From an uncultured Saprospiraceae bacterium (lineage in GTDB: Bacteria; Bacteroidota; Bacteroidia; Chitinophagales; Saprospiraceae), in NCBI GenBank assembly GCA_937995755.1, contig CALKJD010000034.1, positions 37,574 through 101,573 on the forward strand: a stretch of 64,000 nt of DNA, written 5' to 3'. A program made the position numbers and the translations under genes. Shown here piece by piece: positions 59,615 through 64,000 of this stretch (position 1 is the first letter of the stretch; every line of letters begins with the position of its first letter). The notes under the pieces were generated by a model. It saw only the letters and a list, made by a program, of their open reading frames with translations, was not told where the DNA came from and searched no databases.

Positions 59615-60118
59615 ATGTCAGTGCTCCAATACAAAAAAGCAATCGTAGCCGAAACTCGTAGGCGGATCATAGAAGAGTCATTACCTCGAATTAAGCAATG
59701 CCTTGATGAATTGTCGGATGAGCAGATATGGCAAAAAGCAAATGCCAATACTAATTCGGTAGGAAATCTAGTTATGCATTTATGTGGCAATGTTCGCCAA
59801 TGGATAATGCATGGATTGGATGGTCAGCATGATGTAAGAGAACGAGATATTGAGTTTAGTGAAAAAGGGCCGATACCCAAGAAGGTTTTGCATAATCAAT
59901 TGAATATTATGATGCATGATCTAGATAAAGCGTTAGGTCGCATAGTAGATCAAGATTTGTTGGAGATGAAGACGATCCAAAAACACTTTCATGAGAATGG
60001 AGTAAGTATTCTCTTTCATGTAACGGAGCATTTTAGTTACCATACAGGTCAAATTACCTATTTTACAAAGATGGTTAAAGATATTGATACTGCCTATTAT
60101 GGCAATTTAGATTTATAG
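59615..60118 (+). CDS. DinB/DUF1572-like protein
   Basis: SVGNLVMHLCGNVRQWIMHGLDG, HFSYHTGQITYFTKM. Confidence 0.78.
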   Translation: MSVLQYKKAIVAETRRRIIEESLPRIKQCLDELSDEQIWQKANANTNSVGNLVMHLCGNVRQWIMHGLDGQHDVRERDIEFSEKGPIPKKVLHNQLNIMMHDLDKALGRIVDQDLLEMKTIQKHFHENGVSILFHVTEHFSYHTGQITYFTKMVKDIDTAYYGNLDL

Positions 60119-60321
60119 CTCCTTTCAGCTTCCTAAGCCGCAGAGATTGGTAAGTTGAAAGGTATAGACTCAACTTCATCATATTAGTCTATAGCCTTCA
60201 GTATGGATTGACCATTACTAAGCGGTTACTCGCTAAATTATTCCTACTTTTACTACTTATATCAACCCTTGCAGCGTTAGATACGTTAAAGCATTGGTTC
60301 ATCTAAAGTAGAGTAGACATT

Positions 60322-61002
60322 TTGAAAAGAACAACACTAATATTTCTGACAATTATAGGCGTATTGATTATAGATCAATGGCTAAAAGTCCACATCAAAT
60401 TGACCTATCCAATCGGAGAAGGTTTCAAAATGTTTGGTCAGGATTGGGCACGCATACATTTCGTAGAGAATAAAGGTATGGCCTTTGGTCTAGAGATGGG
60501 CGGAGAAGCTGGAAAGTACGCACTGTCTATTTTCCGCATATTGATGGTGGGACTCTTAGGCTTTATTATAAAAGGCCTAGTAGAAGCGAAAGAGTCAAAG
60601 TGGTTAATAGTATGTTTCTCATTGATCATAGCAGGTGCTGTAGGCAATATCATTGATAGTATGGTGTATGGTTTGATATTTTCTGCCTCATCATTTCATG
60701 GTCCTGTAGCAGAGTTTATGCCTGAAGCAGGAGGATACGCACCATTTCTTCAAGGTAAGGTCGTAGATATGTTTCATTTTCCAATGGTCACTACTACTTG
60801 GCCAGAATGGGTGCCAAAGTGGGGTGGGAGCTCTCTTGAATTTTTCAGACCCGTATTTAATGTTGCAGATGCCGCTATATCAGTAGGTGTCATTGCTATA
60901 TTACTTTTTCATAGAAGCTTTTTTACTAAGCCAGAAGCCAACAAACATTCAGATGCTAACAGTACGGTTACACCTACAGTAGTATCATTAGAAGAAGAAT
61001 AA
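60322..61002 (+). CDS. lspA: lipoprotein signal peptidase
   Basis: IDQWLKVHIK, FVENKGMAFGL, GAVGNIIDSM, FNVADAAISVGV. Confidence 0.94.
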   Translation: MKRTTLIFLTIIGVLIIDQWLKVHIKLTYPIGEGFKMFGQDWARIHFVENKGMAFGLEMGGEAGKYALSIFRILMVGLLGFIIKGLVEAKESKWLIVCFSLIIAGAVGNIIDSMVYGLIFSASSFHGPVAEFMPEAGGYAPFLQGKVVDMFHFPMVTTTWPEWVPKWGGSSLEFFRPVFNVADAAISVGVIAILLFHRSFFTKPEANKHSDANSTVTPTVVSLEEE

Positions 61003-61010
61003 AATAACAT

Positions 61011-63053
61011 ATGAAATTAAGCAACTACGCCCTAGGCAAATGGATTACAGGAGATGGAGATGGTCAAAATCTATATGACGCATCTACTAATGAAGTCATC
61101 GCTACAGCTAGTAGTAAGGGGCTTGATTTTGCAGAGATGATGCATTATGGTAGGACAGTCGGTTCACCTAAGTTGCGTAAGATGACGTTCCAAGAGAGAG
61201 GCTTGATGATCAAAGCTCTTGCGATGCACCTTCATGGTATGCGCAAGAAGTATTATGAAATGAGTTATCAGACTGGTGCTACTAAAGTAGACAGTTGGAT
61301 TGATATAGAAGGAGGTATTGGCAATCTATTTGCTAATGCAAGTCTTCGTCGTAAGTTTCCTGATCAACCTTATTTTGTAGATGGTGATCAAGTTGGATTG
61401 AGTAAAGAAGGGACTTTCGTAGGGCAGCACATTATGGTGCCTAAGGAAGGTGTAGCAATACATATCAACGCTTTTAACTTTCCTATCTGGGGAATGCTAG
61501 AAAAGTGTGCAGTAAATTGGTTGGCCGGAATGCCAGCTATCGTAAAGCCAGCTACAGTGACTTCTTTCCTTACAGAATATATGGTACGCGATATCATAGC
61601 TTCAGGAATTTTGCCAGAGGGGGCACTTCAGCTGATCTGTGGTAGCGGTAGAGGGATACTTGACAGTGTCACTTCGCAAGATGTGGTCACATTCACAGGG
61701 TCGGCGACTACTGGTCGTATGCTTAAGGCTACTCCAAGAATCATCGAAGAAGCGGTACCATTCAATATGGAAGCAGATTCGCTTAACTGTATAGTATTAG
61801 GTAAAGATGCGGCACCAGGAACCGAAGAATTCAATTTGTTCCTCAAAGAAGTAAGAAGAGAGATGACCGTTAAGTGTGGTCAGAAATGTACGGCGATCAG
61901 ACGTATCATAGTACCAGCGGATTACATAGAAGATGTACAGATTCAGCTTGGTGCAGCTTTACAAAAGACGACGGTAGGTGATCCAAGAGTAGAAGGTGTG
62001 AAAATGGGTGCACTTGCAGGAAAAGATCAAGTAGCAGAAGTAAAGGAGAAAATCAACGAACTGTTACAATCTAGTCAGATGGTGTACGGTAATCTTGATC
62101 AAGTAGATATATATGGAGATAGTAACCCTAATGGTGCTTATATGGCTCCAGTGCTATTGCGTCAAGATGATCCATTCAACAATACAGATGTACACGATAT
62201 AGAGGCTTTTGGTCCTGTATCGACTATCATGCCTTACGATACATTAGATGATGCGATCCAATTGGCTAAGATGGGTAAAGGGTCACTTGTATGCTCAGTA
62301 GCCACTTATGATGATAAAATTGCTAGAGACTATGTACTCGGAGCAGCGAGTTATCACGGACGTATACTAGTACTGAACAGAGAATCTGCGCCAGAAAGCA
62401 CAGGTCATGGATCACCAATGCCATTGCTTGTACATGGAGGCCCAGGTAGAGCTGGAGGTGGAGAAGAGATGGGAGGAATCAGAGGTGTAAAGCATTATAT
62501 GCAAAGATGTGCTGTACAAGGTTCGCCTACTACTTTGACAGAGGTAACAGGTGTGTACCAATACGGTGGAAAGTATAAAGATCCAGGACAACACCCATTC
62601 CGTAAGCATTTTGAAGATATAGAGATTGGCGATACTGTGATCACACATAAGAGATCGATCACAGAAGCTGATATTGTCAACTTCGGCAATGTTTCTTGGG
62701 ATCATTTCTATGCACACACTGATACGACTTCATTAGAGGGTACTACGTTTGAGCAAAGGGTAGCACATGGATATTTTATACTGAGTGCAGCGGCAGGATT
62801 GTTTGTAGATCCAGGCAAGGGGCCAGTACTTCTTAATTATGGTATCGATGAATGTAGATTCACTAAGCCAGTCTATGCCGGCATGACCATAGGTGTAAGA
62901 TTCACTGCTAAAGAGAAGATCATACAGGAGAAAAAAGAAGACGAAGATTTCCGTAAAGGGATCGTGAAATTTCTAGTTGATGTATATGATGAAACTGGAG
63001 AGACCGTAGCGATTGCTACTATACTTACTATGGTAAAATGTAAAGAGAAATGA
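61011..63053 (+). CDS. paaZ: PaaZ-like bifunctional aldehyde dehydrogenase/MaoC enoyl-CoA hydratase
   Basis: ALDH GSGRGILDSVTSQDVVTFTGSATTGR, FNMEADSLN, KCGQKCTAIRRI; MaoC VSWDHFYAHTD...RVAHGYFILS. Confidence 0.92.
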   Translation: MKLSNYALGKWITGDGDGQNLYDASTNEVIATASSKGLDFAEMMHYGRTVGSPKLRKMTFQERGLMIKALAMHLHGMRKKYYEMSYQTGATKVDSWIDIEGGIGNLFANASLRRKFPDQPYFVDGDQVGLSKEGTFVGQHIMVPKEGVAIHINAFNFPIWGMLEKCAVNWLAGMPAIVKPATVTSFLTEYMVRDIIASGILPEGALQLICGSGRGILDSVTSQDVVTFTGSATTGRMLKATPRIIEEAVPFNMEADSLNCIVLGKDAAPGTEEFNLFLKEVRREMTVKCGQKCTAIRRIIVPADYIEDVQIQLGAALQKTTVGDPRVEGVKMGALAGKDQVAEVKEKINELLQSSQMVYGNLDQVDIYGDSNPNGAYMAPVLLRQDDPFNNTDVHDIEAFGPVSTIMPYDTLDDAIQLAKMGKGSLVCSVATYDDKIARDYVLGAASYHGRILVLNRESAPESTGHGSPMPLLVHGGPGRAGGGEEMGGIRGVKHYMQRCAVQGSPTTLTEVTGVYQYGGKYKDPGQHPFRKHFEDIEIGDTVITHKRSITEADIVNFGNVSWDHFYAHTDTTSLEGTTFEQRVAHGYFILSAAAGLFVDPGKGPVLLNYGIDECRFTKPVYAGMTIGVRFTAKEKIIQEKKEDEDFRKGIVKFLVDVYDETGETVAIATILTMVKCKEK

Positions 63054-63176
63054 AATTCTAAAAAGGAAGATAAATTCTAAAAAGAGAAATGAAATTCCAG
63101 ATCTCAAAAGTATGACATGGCTCGAGCCAATCATCGGATTTGGAATTTGGTATTTTTTTAGTTTAGAATTTCTTTA
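63040..63176. repeat. nested inverted and direct repeats between paaZ-like and hydratase genes
   Basis: GAAATTCTAAA near 63052 pairs with TTTAGAATTTC near 63163; AAAGAGAAATGAAATTC at 63042 and 63081; TGGCTCGAGCCA palindrome near 63118. Confidence 0.7.
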
Positions 63177-63202
63177 ATTTTTTAATTTGAAAAATAAAAA
63201 CT

Positions 63203-63970
63203 TTGGACAAAACACAAGCAGGACATATCACTACTTCTACAGAAAACAGAATCTGTACGATCACATTTTTTCACCCAGCACATAACTCGCTTCCTGGAAA
63301 ACTTTTAGGAGAATTAAGAGATGCAATTTATGATGGCGGAGCAAGTGAAGAGAATGATATAATCGTACTCCAATCGGAAGGCGAACGTACTTATTGCGCA
63401 GGAGCTAGTTTCAATGAATTGGTAGCGATAGAAGATTTTCCTACAGGAAAGACTTTCTTCCTAGGATTTGCTAATGTGATCAATGCTATTCGAAAATGTG
63501 GTAAGATTGTAATAGGTCGAGTACATGGGAAAGCAATCGGTGGTGGTGTCGGTATAGCAGCGGCATGCGACTATTGTATGGCGACAAAGTTCGCATCTAT
63601 CAAGCTTTCAGAGTTAGCGGTAGGTATAGGTCCATTTGTAATCGGTCCAGCAGTAGAGCGTAAGGTAGGAGTGTCAGCCTTCTCTCAGATGGCGCTCAAT
63701 GCTACGGAATGGCAGACCGCGGAATGGGGCAAACAAAAAGGATTGTTCACGGAAGTGTTTGAGACCACTAAGCAACTCGATGAGTATATCGCACACTTTA
63801 CAACTAATCTTGTAGACAAAAATCCTGAAGCCTTGAGATTACTCAAAGAAGTATTTTGGAAAGGCACTGAGCATTGGGATGACTTACTAGAGGAAAGAGC
63901 AGAGATGAGCGGAAGGTTAGTGCTTTCTGATTACGCTAAGAACTCCATTGGTGGATTTTTGAAAGGATAA
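63203..63970 (+). CDS. enoyl-CoA hydratase/isomerase family protein
   Basis: crotonase fold: YCAGASFNELVAI, GRVHGKAIGGGVGIAAACDYCMATKFASIKLSELAVGIGP; TTG start. Confidence 0.9.
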   Translation: MDKTQAGHITTSTENRICTITFFHPAHNSLPGKLLGELRDAIYDGGASEENDIIVLQSEGERTYCAGASFNELVAIEDFPTGKTFFLGFANVINAIRKCGKIVIGRVHGKAIGGGVGIAAACDYCMATKFASIKLSELAVGIGPFVIGPAVERKVGVSAFSQMALNATEWQTAEWGKQKGLFTEVFETTKQLDEYIAHFTTNLVDKNPEALRLLKEVFWKGTEHWDDLLEERAEMSGRLVLSDYAKNSIGGFLKG

Positions 63971-64000
63971 AAATGGAGGGAAATCCCAAAAAATAAATAA

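Noticed and set aside
61011-63970. Possible complete phenylacetate degradation operon
   Set aside because: Only the paaZ-like and hydratase genes are present in the window; no paaABCDE or paaK seen, and the window ends here

Overview
64 kb chromosomal window from an AT-rich Bacteroidota genome, probably Saprospiraceae-like (inferred from family content, TAnnTTTG promoter boxes and the many LxxC lipoproteins). About 50 credible CDS are mostly housekeeping: mtaB, selO, msrA-like, mscL, asnS, fabG, mlaE/mlaF, dnaE, 3-oxoacid CoA-transferase A/B, bamD, omega/Rpb6-like, coaBC, purN, bactofilin plus AtpI-like proteins, priA, acpP, pyk, envC-like, hflX, lspA, paaZ-like and enoyl-CoA hydratase. There is one tRNA-Leu(GAG). 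No CRISPR array, prophage, transposase or rRNA was seen. The most unusual content is non-coding. A dispersed family of compound hairpin repeats (pyrimidine arm, AAGG-like loop, purine arm, then further hairpins) occurs at six or more loci, often starting exactly at a stop codon. Stems differ between loci and copies but keep pairing through compensatory changes. Two further intergenic regions (about 32.8-33.2 kb and 40.07-40.2 kb) carry interlocking helices that look like structured RNA. All calls come from reading sequence and supplied ORFs; no searches or folding programs were run.
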